Source: Pseudoxanthomonas koreensis_A
GTDB taxonomy: Bacteria > Pseudomonadota > Gammaproteobacteria > Xanthomonadales > Xanthomonadaceae
DNA length: 64,000 nt
Assembly (NCBI RefSeq): GCF_041890415.1
Contig: NZ_CP169056.1
Span: forward strand, 2,604,001 to 2,668,000
Direction: 5' to 3'
The notes under the pieces: generated by a model
Databases searched by the model: none
The model's input: only the letters and a program-made list of their open reading frames with translations
Told to the model about the DNA's origin: nothing
Shown here: piece after piece, positions 7,720 to 16,086 of the stretch
Position numbering within the stretch: the stretch's first letter is position 1
Layout of the letters: each line of letters opens with the position of its first letter
Program-made: the position numbers and the translations under genes

Positions 7720-8688
7720 TCAGCGGTCGTACTGCGACAGCGCCAGCGACAGCAGCGACTTGGCCTGCTCGCGCAGCGAGGCCGGCTCGATGATTTCCGC
7801 GTCGGCGCCGTAGTGCAGCACGTCCATCAACAACTCGCGCGGCACGCTGTAGGGCAGTTTCAGCTCGTAGCGGCCATCGGGCAGGAGGCGCCCCTGCTGG
7901 CGCGAATGCCAGTGTTCGTCGGCCACCCAGCGCGCGACCTTGGCACTGAACACGATGGTTGCCCAGCCCTTCGGCTCGCCGGAAAAAATGCCGTAGCTGG
8001 AGGCCAGGTGCTGGTCCAGCACCCCCTCTTCCACGTCCTGCGCCGGTTCATCCTGCGCGCGCGCCTGCACGATCCTGTCCACCGCGAAACTGCGCAGTGC
8101 CTCGCGCTCGTGGTCCCATGCGTCCAGGTACCAGTTGTCGCGGTAGTGGGTGATGCGTTGCGGCGATACCTTGCGCCGGGTGGTCTCGTCGGTGGAGCGC
8201 GCCCGGTACTCGAACGCCAGGCGCCGACGCTCCAGCACCGCCGAGGCCACGGCGCGGAACGCCGCCTCGTCCACGCGGCGGCCACGGTGCGGGATCACCC
8301 GCACCCGCTCCACCGGCCAGCGGCTGGTGCCGGCCTGGGCCGCGAGCAGCGCTTCGATGCGCTGCTGCAGCGGCGCCAGCACGCTGGACAGCACGCCCGC
8401 GCCGGTGCGCCGCAGCAGCTGCTGCGAGGCCAGCAACGCGTAGAGTTCCTCGGAGCTGAGCCACAGCCCCGGCAGCTCGAAGCGCTCGCTCTCGGCGGCG
8501 GCATAGCGGAAGCCGGCGTCGCCGTCGCCCTCGACCGGGGCCATCAATGCATCGCGCAGGAAGGCCAGGTCGCGGTACACGGTGGCGCGCGAGCAGCCCA
8601 GTTCGTCCTGCAACCGCGGCACGGTCACCGGGTAGCGTGCCGCCTTGAGGATGCGGTGCAGGGTATTGATGCGTTCGTAGCGGTCCAT
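7720..8688 (-). CDS. HTH-WYL transcriptional regulator
   Basis: 322 residues. An N-terminal winged HTH (RINTLHRILKAARYPVTVPR, then ELGCSRATVYRDLAFLRD, residues about 4-48) is followed by a WYL domain: residues about 150-225 contain the strand RRKVSPQRITHYRDNWYLDA, then WDHEREALRSFAVDRI; a WCX-like C-terminal region follows. WYL regulators sense ligands, often nucleic acids or nucleotides, and commonly regulate stress or defence genes, but no defence gene lies next to this one. A longer reading frame starts at 8847; I chose ATG 8688 because CATAAT (8700-8695 on minus) puts the transcript start exactly on that A and the upstream extension is not protein-like. Confidence 0.9.
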   Translation of the reverse strand: MDRYERINTLHRILKAARYPVTVPRLQDELGCSRATVYRDLAFLRDALMAPVEGDGDAGFRYAAAESERFELPGLWLSSEELYALLASQQLLRRTGAGVLSSVLAPLQQRIEALLAAQAGTSRWPVERVRVIPHRGRRVDEAAFRAVASAVLERRRLAFEYRARSTDETTRRKVSPQRITHYRDNWYLDAWDHEREALRSFAVDRIVQARAQDEPAQDVEEGVLDQHLASSYGIFSGEPKGWATIVFSAKVARWVADEHWHSRQQGRLLPDGRYELKLPYSVPRELLMDVLHYGADAEIIEPASLREQAKSLLSLALSQYDR

Positions 8689-8694
8689 GGCCCG

Positions 8695-8700
8695 ATTATG
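8695..8700 (-). promoter_or_regulatory. -10 element placing the transcript start on the WYL ATG
   Basis: CATAAT on the minus strand. Seven bases from its last T is base 8688, the A of the start codon. No Shine-Dalgarno fits in CGGGCC. Confidence 0.55.
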
Positions 8701-8832
8701 GCGGTTTGCAGCGCCGGCGCGATGACCGGCGCAGCGCCCGGCCGACCAGCGCGACCCGCGGGCTGGCCGGGCGATGGCAGAATCGCCAGGCAGGGGGAGC
8801 GACGGCGCCTGGCGCCATCCGGGGACACGCAC

Positions 8833-9648
8833 ATGCATGCAGACCAATACGCGGCCACACCCATAGCCGCACCGGCAGCACCGGCCTGGCCGCCGGCCGT
8901 CGCCAGCGTCCTGGGCGCCACCGGACTGGGACTGCTGGTCTGGCTGTCGGTCAGCAGCCTGCTGCTGCCCGCGCCCGGCGGCCAGTTGCAGTCACTGGCC
9001 GCGCTGAGGATGGGCGCGATCTGCCTGGCGTTGCTGCTGGCGGTGTTCGCGCTGCCGGCCTTGCTGTGGCCCACGGCGCGACGCGCTCCGGGCCGCGGCC
9101 GCGGCCTGCTCGCCTGCGGTCTTGCGCTGCTGGCCGGTGGCGCGATGCTGGGCACGCAGGTGCACCCACTGCCGGGAGCCACCTTGCCGGTGGCGCTGGT
9201 CACCGGCCTGTGTGCACTGGCGGCCATCGCCGCGCTGGCCGTGGCTGGCGATGCGCACGGCGCGCCGGCCGGATTGCGGCTGCCCACGCGCCTGGCCGTT
9301 GGCCTGCTTGCGGGCGCGGCGGTGCTGTTTGCGCTGATCGCGCTGCGCTGGCCCGGCGACGGCATCGGCACCGGGCCACTGCCCTCGCTGCTGGTGCTGG
9401 GCGCTGCGGTGGGGGCGCTGCTGCTGGCCGGCTGGCATCGCGACGGCGGGCTGCGCCGCAGCGGGCGCTGGCTTGCGCTGGTGCTGCTGGTGTTGCTGCC
9501 CTGGCTGCTGGCCATGCTGCTGCATGTCGTGCCCGGCTGGGCGGCGGCGGTGTGGCCGCTGGTCGCAGGATCGGTGCTGGCAGGTGCGCTGCTGGAACAG
9601 CGCCTGGGTCTGGCGCCGACGCCTGCCCACCGCGCAGCCGCGCAATAA
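8833..9648 (+). CDS. Multi-pass membrane protein of unknown function
   Basis: 271 residues with about eight hydrophobic helices (for example VASVLGATGLGLLVWLSVS, MGAICLALLLAVFALPALL, LLACGLALLAGGAMLGTQ, WLALVLLVLLPWLLAMLLH) and almost no charged soluble part. The sequential-helix layout is reminiscent of DmsC-like anchor proteins, but I see no diagnostic motif, so no function is assigned. ATG 8833 has GGGGA 8 bases upstream; a CAGAAT hexamer at 8778-8783 is a plausible -10. It diverges from the WYL regulator, which could control it. Codon use and GC match the neighbours. Confidence 0.7.
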   Translation: MHADQYAATPIAAPAAPAWPPAVASVLGATGLGLLVWLSVSSLLLPAPGGQLQSLAALRMGAICLALLLAVFALPALLWPTARRAPGRGRGLLACGLALLAGGAMLGTQVHPLPGATLPVALVTGLCALAAIAALAVAGDAHGAPAGLRLPTRLAVGLLAGAAVLFALIALRWPGDGIGTGPLPSLLVLGAAVGALLLAGWHRDGGLRRSGRWLALVLLVLLPWLLAMLLHVVPGWAAAVWPLVAGSVLAGALLEQRLGLAPTPAHRAAAQ

Positions 9649-9694
9649 GCCCACGCGGGCGGTTGCCGGCGACGCCGCTGCGTCGCCCAGGCCG

Positions 9695-10600
9695 TTACAG
9701 GAACTGGCCTGCGCCGCGGTCGAGAAGATCGGCGGCCAGCCGGCGGCCGAGCGCGGCCGGGTCGCTGGCCGGGCCGCTGCCTTGCGCACGCACGCTGCGG
9801 CCATCGGCCGCCGAGCCCACCAGCGCCAGCATCGACAGTTGTGATCCATCCAGTTCGGCGTAGGCGGCCACCGGCACATGGCAACTGCCATGCAGGGCCA
9901 GGTTCAACGCGCGCTCGGCCTCGATCACGGTGCGCGTGGGCGCATGCTCCAGCGCCGCCAGCAGGCCGATGACGCGCGCGTCGCCGGCCAGGCATTCGGC
10001 CGCCACCACGGCCTGGGCGGGGGCCGGCAGCCAGGCCGGCGGTGCCAGCCGCGCGCCGATGCGGTCGCCCAGGCCAAGCCGTTGCAGGCCGGCACAGGCC
10101 AGGACGATGGCGTCATAGGCGCCCGCATCGAGCTTGGCCAGGCGCGTGTTGACGTTGCCGCGCAGGTCGAGCAGTTCCAGGTCCGGCCGCAGCGCGCGCA
10201 GTTGCGCCTGCCGCCGCAACGAGGACGTGCCCACGCGGGCGCCGTGCGGCAGTGCATCCAGGTTGTCGAACGCATTGCTGATGAAGGCGTCGGCCGGATC
10301 GGCGCGCTCCAGCACCGCCGGCAGGATGAAGCCGGGCTCCAGCTCCATCGGCACGTCCTTGAGCGAATGCACCGCGCAATCGGCCTGGCCGCGCTCCATC
10401 GCCAGTTCCAGTTCCTTGAGGAACAGGCCCTTGCCGCCGATGGCGGCCAGCGATCGGTCCAGCACTTCGTCGCCGCGGGTACTCAGCGGCACCAGCGCCA
10501 CCTCCAGCCCGGGATGGGCCGCGCGCAGGCGGGCGGCGACGTGTTCGCTCTGCCACAGGGCGAGCGGGCTCTTGCGGGTGGCGATGCGCAGGGTATCCAT
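9695..10600 (-). CDS. hemC: Porphobilinogen deaminase (hydroxymethylbilane synthase)
   Basis: Cytoplasmic enzyme joining four porphobilinogens into hydroxymethylbilane for heme and related tetrapyrroles. 301 residues. Seen: RIATRKSPLALWQSEHV at the N-terminus, the catalytic Asp82 in HSLKDVP, the substrate-binding stretch GTSSLRRQAQL, and Cys240 in GSCHVPVAAYA, the attachment site of the dipyrromethane cofactor. ATG 10600 coincides with the start predicted from GATAAT at 10612-10607. The reading frame extends upstream to 11110, but that part only overlaps algR. The algZ-algR-hemC order is also known from Pseudomonas. Confidence 0.97.
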   Translation of the reverse strand: MDTLRIATRKSPLALWQSEHVAARLRAAHPGLEVALVPLSTRGDEVLDRSLAAIGGKGLFLKELELAMERGQADCAVHSLKDVPMELEPGFILPAVLERADPADAFISNAFDNLDALPHGARVGTSSLRRQAQLRALRPDLELLDLRGNVNTRLAKLDAGAYDAIVLACAGLQRLGLGDRIGARLAPPAWLPAPAQAVVAAECLAGDARVIGLLAALEHAPTRTVIEAERALNLALHGSCHVPVAAYAELDGSQLSMLALVGSAADGRSVRAQGSGPASDPAALGRRLAADLLDRGAGQFL

Positions 10601-10606
10601 GCGTGC

Positions 10607-10612
10607 ATTATC
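10607..10612 (-). promoter_or_regulatory. -10 element of hemC, leaderless layout
   Basis: GATAAT on the minus strand with last T at 10607. The predicted start base is 10600, the A of the hemC ATG. Confidence 0.55.
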
Positions 10613-10649
10613 GGCGATGCACGTCTGCTGCGCGTGGGCCGCATGGAGT

Positions 10650-10675
10650 GGTCGCCCGCGAGACGGGCTCCTACA
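10650..10675. repeat. Single REP-like half element
   Basis: GGTCGCCCGCGAG followed by ACGGGCTCCTACA, the right arm of the REPIN family, in the algR-hemC gap. I see no well-matched left arm nearby. A second GC-rich inverted stretch (GCGAAGCCGGCGAGGCCGGC) follows at about 10734-10753. Confidence 0.65.
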
Positions 10676-10791
10676 CAGGCCGGGTCGCTGCGCGCGTCGG
10701 CGATCGATATCGCCGGAGATCGACTGCCAAGCGGGCGAAGCCGGCGAGGCCGGCCCCTGCAGGGGGCGGCGATGGCGACGCGGGGAAGGGA

Positions 10792-11523
10792 TCAGAGGTG
10801 GCGCAGGGCCTGGCGCAACTGCGGCACGCAGCGGCGGCTCACTTCCAGCAGCGGGCCGCCGTGGCGCAGCACTGCATGCACCTGGCCATCGGCGCTGCGG
10901 CGCAGTTCCACCAGCTCGCTGCGCGCGACCAGGCAATTGCGGTGGATGCGCACGAACAGGTCGCCGAACTCTTCCTCCAGCGACTTGAGCGATTCTTCGA
11001 TCAGGTCCTCGCCGCGCGCGTGGTGGACCACCACGTATTTTTCCTCGGCCTGCAGGTAGCGCACGTCCTCCAGCGGAATCACCCGCAAGCTGCCGCGCAG
11101 GCGCGCGCACAGCCGGGTCCGGCGCTGCGCGCCATCGGCCGGTGGCCGCCCGGCCAGGAACGTGCGTACCCGAGCCAGTGCCGCCGACAGGCGCTCGGGA
11201 CGCACCGGCTTGACCAGGTAGTCCAGCGCGGCGGCCTCGAACGCGGACAGCGCATGGGCGTCGTAGGCGGTGCAGAACACCACGGCGGTGGGCGGGCTGG
11301 CCTGGGCCAGGTGGCGCGCGGTTTCCAGGCCGTCGATGCCGGGCATGGCGATGTCCAGCAGCACCGCATCGGGGACGTGCAATGCGCAGGCATCGAGTAC
11401 CTGCTGGCCATCGCCGGCCTCGGCCACGACCTCCACCCCGGCCTCGTCGGCCAGCAGCATCCGCAGGCGCTCACGCGCCAGCGGCTCGTCGTCGGCGATC
11501 ACCAGTTTCAAGGTCGGCATCAT
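10792..11523 (-). CDS. algR: LytTR-family response regulator AlgR
   Basis: 243 residues: receiver domain (about 4-125) with phosphoacceptor Asp57 in AVLLDIAMPG and the acidic pair ADDEP, then a C-terminal LytTR DNA-binding domain (about 140-240) with VRYLQAEEKYVVVHHARGED and FVRIHRNCLVARSEL. In Pseudomonas AlgR controls alginate, type IV pili and virulence; here the targets are unknown. Two start codons (ATGATG, 11523 and 11520) overlap the kinase stop, so translation is coupled. The kinase gene lies directly upstream, as in algZ-algR. Confidence 0.92.
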   Translation of the reverse strand: MMPTLKLVIADDEPLARERLRMLLADEAGVEVVAEAGDGQQVLDACALHVPDAVLLDIAMPGIDGLETARHLAQASPPTAVVFCTAYDAHALSAFEAAALDYLVKPVRPERLSAALARVRTFLAGRPPADGAQRRTRLCARLRGSLRVIPLEDVRYLQAEEKYVVVHHARGEDLIEESLKSLEEEFGDLFVRIHRNCLVARSELVELRRSADGQVHAVLRHGGPLLEVSRRCVPQLRQALRHL

Positions 11524-12572
11524 GGCAACGGCAGCACCACTTCACATGCATAGTAGCCATCGCTCCAGCCCGCCGTCACCCGGGCCTGCGGGCCGAAGCG
11601 CCAGGCCAGGCGGTGGGCGATGCTGCGCAGGGCGTGGCCGCTGCCGCGATGCAGCGGGGCACTGGCCGCCTGCGGCGGTGGCGCGGGGTTGCGCACGCGC
11701 AGATGCAACGCCTGGCCCTCGCTCCACAGGGCGATGGCCACGGTGCCGCCCTGCGGCAGGCGCGAGATGCCGTGCAACACGGCGTTCTCCACCAGCGGCT
11801 GCAGGGTCAGGCGCGGCAGCGGCAGTTCCCACGGCAGGGGGTCGCGCTTGTCCCACTGCACCTGCAGCCGCTCGCCCAGGCGCAGCGATTCGATCGAAAG
11901 ATATTGCGCGGCCAGTTCGCACTCGGCGGCCAGGGTGGAGTCGCCTTCGCCGGCACCCAGTGCGGCGCGGAACAGGTCGGACAAGTCCAGCACCGCGCGC
12001 TCGGCCACCACCGGGTCGCGGCGCAGCAGGCTGGCGATCAGGTTCATGCTGTTGAACAGGAAGTGCGGGCGGATGCGTGCCTGCAGCGCATCCGCTTCGG
12101 CGCGGGCGTTGGCCTGGGTCTGCGCCGCCCAGCGGTCGATGACATAGAAGTGGCGCAAGGCCAGTGCGGTGATCAGTGCGGTGACCGCGGCCGCGCCGCT
12201 GGCGAAACGCCACAGGCCCAGGCCCAGCAACTGGGTGCCAAGCGCTGCGTACAGCGCATGCACAATGCCGGCGCCGAGCAGGGCCACCGCGGTGGCCACG
12301 GCCACCGCCAGCAGCGCGCCCAGCCGCTGCGGCAGACGCGAGATCGGCGCGCGCAGCTTGCACAGCAGCACCGCCACCGCCAGCGCCAGCCACAGCACCA
12401 GGCCACTGGCCGAGAAGAAGCGCATCAGGGTCCAGGTGCCAGCCGCTTCCGGCGCCAGCGCCAGCACCACCACCACCAGCTCGGCGATGCCCAGCAATGC
12501 CACCAGCCGCGGCAGCCGGCACAGGTCCGGCAACCAGGGCGCATCGTGGCGCGGGTCGCGCATGTCAGCCAA
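11520..12572 (-). CDS. algZ: Sensor histidine kinase AlgZ/LytS type
   Basis: 350 residues. Roughly four to five transmembrane helices fill residues 20-140 (LVALLGIAELVVVVLAL, GLVLWLALAVAVLLCKL, LGALLAVAVATAVALLGAG, AAAVTALITALAL). A short coiled coil leads to the PF06580-type phosphoacceptor His170 in RIRPHFLFNSMN. The HATPase region has LTLQPLVENAVLHG (N box) and the GSGHALRSIAHRL (G box) motif. It pairs with AlgR encoded downstream. The ATG at 12572 overlaps the esterase stop by 8 bases. Absence of an obvious periplasmic domain suggests sensing within the membrane. Confidence 0.92.
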   Translation of the reverse strand: MADMRDPRHDAPWLPDLCRLPRLVALLGIAELVVVVLALAPEAAGTWTLMRFFSASGLVLWLALAVAVLLCKLRAPISRLPQRLGALLAVAVATAVALLGAGIVHALYAALGTQLLGLGLWRFASGAAAVTALITALALRHFYVIDRWAAQTQANARAEADALQARIRPHFLFNSMNLIASLLRRDPVVAERAVLDLSDLFRAALGAGEGDSTLAAECELAAQYLSIESLRLGERLQVQWDKRDPLPWELPLPRLTLQPLVENAVLHGISRLPQGGTVAIALWSEGQALHLRVRNPAPPPQAASAPLHRGSGHALRSIAHRLAWRFGPQARVTAGWSDGYYACEVVLPLP

Positions 12573-13230
12573 GCAGGCGCTTGTCCAGCCACTGGCCCAG
12601 GTCGGCGATTTCCTGCGCGCAGACCTGGTGGGCCATCGGATACCGGTGCCAGGCCACGTCGAAACCGACCTGTTGCAGCGCCTGCGCGCTGGCCAGCCCG
12701 TGCTGCACCGGGATCACCTGATCACCATCGCCATGGGCGAAGAACACCGGCTGGGCCACCGCGTTGTGATGCCGCTGCGCGGCCACCGCGGCGCCGCCGG
12801 GCAGGTAGGTGGACAGTGCCACCAGCCCGGCCAGCGGCTGCTCGCGGCGCAGGCCCGCGGCCAGGGTTACCGCGCCGCCCTGGGAGAAGCCGGCCAGGAT
12901 CAGGCGCGAGGCCGGCACGCCGCGCTCGGCCTCGCGTGCGATCAGCGCTTCAACCTGCGTCACCGACTCGGCAATGCCCGCCCCTTCGGCACGGGTGGCG
13001 AAATCCATGCCGACGATGTCGTACCAGGCGCGCATCGGCACGCCGTTGTTGATGGTCACCGGGCGCACCGGCGCGTGCGGGAACACGAAGCGCAACGCCG
13101 GCCAGTGCGGCCGCAGCAGTTCGGGCACGATCGGGGCGAAGTCGTGGCCGTCGGCGCCGAGGCCATGCAGCCACAGCACGGTCCACTGCGGCGAGGGTCC
13201 GGTTTCCTGTTCGACGGTCTGCAACAGCAT
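12565..13230 (-). CDS. estB: Carboxylesterase / lysophospholipase-like alpha/beta hydrolase
   Basis: 221-residue cytoplasmic hydrolase of the phospholipase/carboxylesterase family (EstB of Pseudomonas, eukaryotic acyl-protein thioesterase). Catalytic residues: Ser116 in AGFSQGG, Asp170 in AHGDGDQVIP and His201 in YPMAHQV. The opening LWLHGLGADGHDF and NNGVPMRAWYDI are family signatures. CATAAT at 13264-13259 is a plausible -10, and AGGAG lies 11 bases before ATG 13230. First gene of the esterase-algZ-algR run, with overlapping junctions. The natural substrate cannot be told from sequence. Confidence 0.9.
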   Translation of the reverse strand: MLLQTVEQETGPSPQWTVLWLHGLGADGHDFAPIVPELLRPHWPALRFVFPHAPVRPVTINNGVPMRAWYDIVGMDFATRAEGAGIAESVTQVEALIAREAERGVPASRLILAGFSQGGAVTLAAGLRREQPLAGLVALSTYLPGGAAVAAQRHHNAVAQPVFFAHGDGDQVIPVQHGLASAQALQQVGFDVAWHRYPMAHQVCAQEIADLGQWLDKRLLG

Positions 13231-13321
13231 CGGGCCTGGGCTCCTGCGGGGGATACCGCATTATGCCCATTGCCCGCCGTTGCGCCGGATGCGTGCGCAA
13301 CGCGGGCCGGCGCCACTCCCG

Positions 13322-15247
13322 CTAGGTTGTGCGGGCGGCGCGCAGTTCGGCCGCGCGGCGCAGCACCGGCGGCGGGTCCAGCTCCTCGGGGATGCACAGG
13401 ATGCGATGCCGGCGCAGCCACAGCCCGGGCCTGCGCCCGGAGGTGAGCCACACCGTCGGGATCGACAGCACCATGCCCGCCACCACCGGCAGCATCCACA
13501 GCGCCAGCCCCGGCGACACACCCCACGACAACGCCCCCATGAACAGGCCGAACGCGGTCATCCCCGCATAGCCTCGCACCAGGCTGGAGAACGGCACGCT
13601 GCCGTCGTCGCGGCACTGCGCCTCCCAGCCCGAATCGCGCCCGGCCAGCACTTCGGCCACGCCGCGCGACTGCCGGTACATCACGATCGGCGCCATCAGC
13701 GCGGCCAGCACGCTTTCGATCAGCACGCCCAGCAGCGCCCGCAGCCCGCCACCGGCACCGCGCCGGGCAGCCGGATCCAACAGCATCGCCACATACCCCA
13801 GCACCTTGGGCAGGAACAGCACGCCCATGGTGGCGGCGAACAGCCAGGTGACCCGGTCGGCGTCGGCCTGGCGCCAGTAGGCCAGCGGCGAGAAGCCGGG
13901 CAGGCGGAAGCCATCCCAGGCCAGGTCGGCCTGGTACAGCGGAATGGCCAGGCCGACCAGCATCAGCATCGCCCACATCGGCGCGGTGAAGTAATGGCCG
14001 ACGCCGACCAGCATGTGCACCCGGCTGATCCAGTGCAGGCCGGCACTGTCGACCACCTTGGCGTGCTGCAGGTTGCCCTGGCACCAGCGGCGGTCGCGCA
14101 CCAGCAGGTCGGACAGGGTGGGCGGTCCTTCCTCGTAGCTGCCGTCCAGCGCCGGCACCAGGTGGATGGCCCAGCCACCGCGCCGCATCAGCGCCGCCTC
14201 GACGAAATCGTGGCTGAGGATGTGCCCGCCAAATGGCTTGCGCCCGGGCAGTTCGGGCAGGCCGGCGTGCTCGGCGAAGGCGCGGGTGCGCAGCATCGCG
14301 TTGTGGCCCCAGTAGTTGCCCTCGCTGCCGTGCCACCAGGTGACGCCGCGCGCGATCACCGGCCCGTACACGTGGCCGCCGAACTGCTGCATGCGTGCGA
14401 ACAGGGTCTGGCCGTTGACCACCCGGGGCATGGTCTGGATCACGCCCACGCCGGGGTTGCGCTCCAGGGCCGCGGCCAGGTGCACCAGGGTGGAGCCGCT
14501 CATCACGCTGTCCGCATCCAGGATCAGCATCTGCGGGTAGGCGCCGCCGAACCGCTGCACCCATTCGCCGATGTTGCCGGCCTTGCGCCCGCGGTTGTCG
14601 GTACGGCGGCGGTAGAACAGGCGGCCGTGACCGCCGGTGCGCGCCAGCAGCGCGGCGAACTCCGCCACCTCGGCGGCGGCCAGCTCTTCGCGGCGGCTGT
14701 CGCTGAGCACGAAGAAGTCGAAGGCCTGCAACTGGCCGGTGGCGGCCACCGATTCGTACACCGCCTGCAACCCGGCCATGATCCGCGCCGGGTCCTCGTG
14801 GTAGGTCGGCATCAGCAAGGCGGTGCGCGTGTGCAGCGTCGGCAACGGGCCGTGCGGGTCGATGCCCAGGGTGCGCGCGGAGCCGGACAACTGCAGCACG
14901 AAGCCCGCCATCGCGCTGACGCACGACAGCGCGATCCATGCGAACAGGAACACGAACAGCACCAGCAGCACGCCATCGAGCAGGCTCAGCCCGCCGACGC
15001 GCAACACCTGCAGCATGCCCATCGCCGCGGCGGCGGTGAGCGCGGCGGTGCTGCCCACCACCAGGGCGCGGCGCAGGCCGACGTGTGGCGGCGAGGTCGC
15101 CGGCCGGGCCGCAGCCAGGTGGCCCTCGCGCAGGGATTGGCCGGGCATCGGCAACGGCGAGGCTGCGGGGAGCCAGCCGGCTGCCGCGGACTCTGCGTTC
15201 GCTGCCATGCCCCGCACCGGAGCGGGAAGATCGGACACTGGGGACAC
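13322..15247 (-). CDS. opgH: Osmoregulated periplasmic glucan glucosyltransferase
   Basis: Inner-membrane family 2 glycosyltransferase that polymerises UDP-glucose into periplasmic glucans. About 641 residues. Two N-terminal helices precede the catalytic domain: LMPTYHEDPARIMAGL, DFFVLSDSRR, LILDADSVMSG (metal-binding DxD), GHNAMLRTRAF, SHDFVEAALMRRGGW and RRWCQGN. About six C-terminal helices follow (GHYFTAPMWAMLMLVGLA, VTWLFAATMGVLFLPK, and others). The frame opens with a GTG at 15307, but GGGAG 7 bases before the GTG at 15247 makes that the better start; ATG 15208 is another option. opgG is not adjacent in this window. Confidence 0.9.
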   Translation of the reverse strand: MSPVSDLPAPVRGMAANAESAAAGWLPAASPLPMPGQSLREGHLAAARPATSPPHVGLRRALVVGSTAALTAAAAMGMLQVLRVGGLSLLDGVLLVLFVFLFAWIALSCVSAMAGFVLQLSGSARTLGIDPHGPLPTLHTRTALLMPTYHEDPARIMAGLQAVYESVAATGQLQAFDFFVLSDSRREELAAAEVAEFAALLARTGGHGRLFYRRRTDNRGRKAGNIGEWVQRFGGAYPQMLILDADSVMSGSTLVHLAAALERNPGVGVIQTMPRVVNGQTLFARMQQFGGHVYGPVIARGVTWWHGSEGNYWGHNAMLRTRAFAEHAGLPELPGRKPFGGHILSHDFVEAALMRRGGWAIHLVPALDGSYEEGPPTLSDLLVRDRRWCQGNLQHAKVVDSAGLHWISRVHMLVGVGHYFTAPMWAMLMLVGLAIPLYQADLAWDGFRLPGFSPLAYWRQADADRVTWLFAATMGVLFLPKVLGYVAMLLDPAARRGAGGGLRALLGVLIESVLAALMAPIVMYRQSRGVAEVLAGRDSGWEAQCRDDGSVPFSSLVRGYAGMTAFGLFMGALSWGVSPGLALWMLPVVAGMVLSIPTVWLTSGRRPGLWLRRHRILCIPEELDPPPVLRRAAELRAARTT

Positions 15248-15401
15248 CCGCACTCTCCCGAACGACGCCACGGCCCTGCCCCACGGCAAGGCGCCGGTCG
15301 CGTTCACGTTATTGTGCGGCGCGCCACCACCCCGGCCGCAAGAGGTGTCCCGATGGTCCGTTCGCCCGCGTTCACATCGCGCGAAGGGCGGCGGGTCCGG
15401 C

Positions 15402-16070
15402 TCAGTCCAGCCCGTCCGGCGGCACGCTGACCCGGTCCGGGTCCACCGCCAGGCGCCCGGCCATCAGCACTGCCTGGGTGCGGTTGCCGACCCCCAGCTT
15501 GCGCAGCACCGCGGTGACGTGGGCCTTGATGGTGGCCTCGGACACGCCCAGGTCCGCGGCGATCTGCTTGTTGAGCCGGCCCTCGCCCAGCAGCTGCAGT
15601 ACCCGGAACTGCTGCGGGGTCAGGTCGCGCAGGCGCTGGGCGACATCGTGTTCGGCGTGGCCCACCGCCGGTGCCGTGGCCGCCGCGGCCGGTGCCCAGC
15701 GCTCGCCGGCCAGGACCTGGCTCAGCGCCTGGGCGATGGTCGCCGCGTCGGCCGACTTGGGGATGAAGCCCAGTGCGCCGTGGTCCAGCGCGCGCCGCAT
15801 CACCTCCGGCTCCTCGCGCGCGGACACCACCACCACCGGCAACTGCGGGTGCTGCGCGCGCAGGTGCACCAGCGCGCTGAAGCCGTGCGCGCCGGGCATG
15901 TTGAGGTCCATCAGCAGCAGGTCGGCATCGGCATTGGCGTCCACCAGTGCGTACAGCGCCTCGACACTGCCGGCTTCATGCAACGCGATGCCCGGCAGGA
16001 TCCGCTGGACCGCGCCGCGCAGGGCCTCGCGGAACAGCGGATGGTCGTCGGCGATGAGGATGCTGGACAT
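15402..16070 (-). CDS. NarL/FixJ-type response regulator next to acs
   Basis: 222 residues: receiver domain with phosphoacceptor Asp55 in LLLMDLNMPG, a linker rich in Ala, and a LuxR-type HTH (about 149-200; LTPQQFRVLQLLGEGRLNKQ then IAADLGVSEATIKAHVTAVL). There is no kinase gene nearby. Proteins of this kind next to acs resemble AgmR/ErdR/CrbR regulators, which activate acetyl-CoA synthetase in Pseudomonas and Vibrio; that role here is inferred from position (16 bp after acs, same strand). It could act on the palindrome upstream of acs. Confidence 0.85.
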   Translation of the reverse strand: MSSILIADDHPLFREALRGAVQRILPGIALHEAGSVEALYALVDANADADLLLMDLNMPGAHGFSALVHLRAQHPQLPVVVVSAREEPEVMRRALDHGALGFIPKSADAATIAQALSQVLAGERWAPAAAATAPAVGHAEHDVAQRLRDLTPQQFRVLQLLGEGRLNKQIAADLGVSEATIKAHVTAVLRKLGVGNRTQAVLMAGRLAVDPDRVSVPPDGLD

Positions 16071-16086
16071 GCGCGCGTGGTCGGCC

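Noticed and set aside
7720..8688. Anti-phage defence system suggested by the WYL regulator
   Set aside because: No nuclease, helicase or other defence gene lies within reach; neighbours are ordinary membrane proteins.
10601..11110. 170-residue N-terminal extension of hemC
   Set aside because: Runs antisense-independent through algR in another frame; hemC homology begins at ATG 10600.
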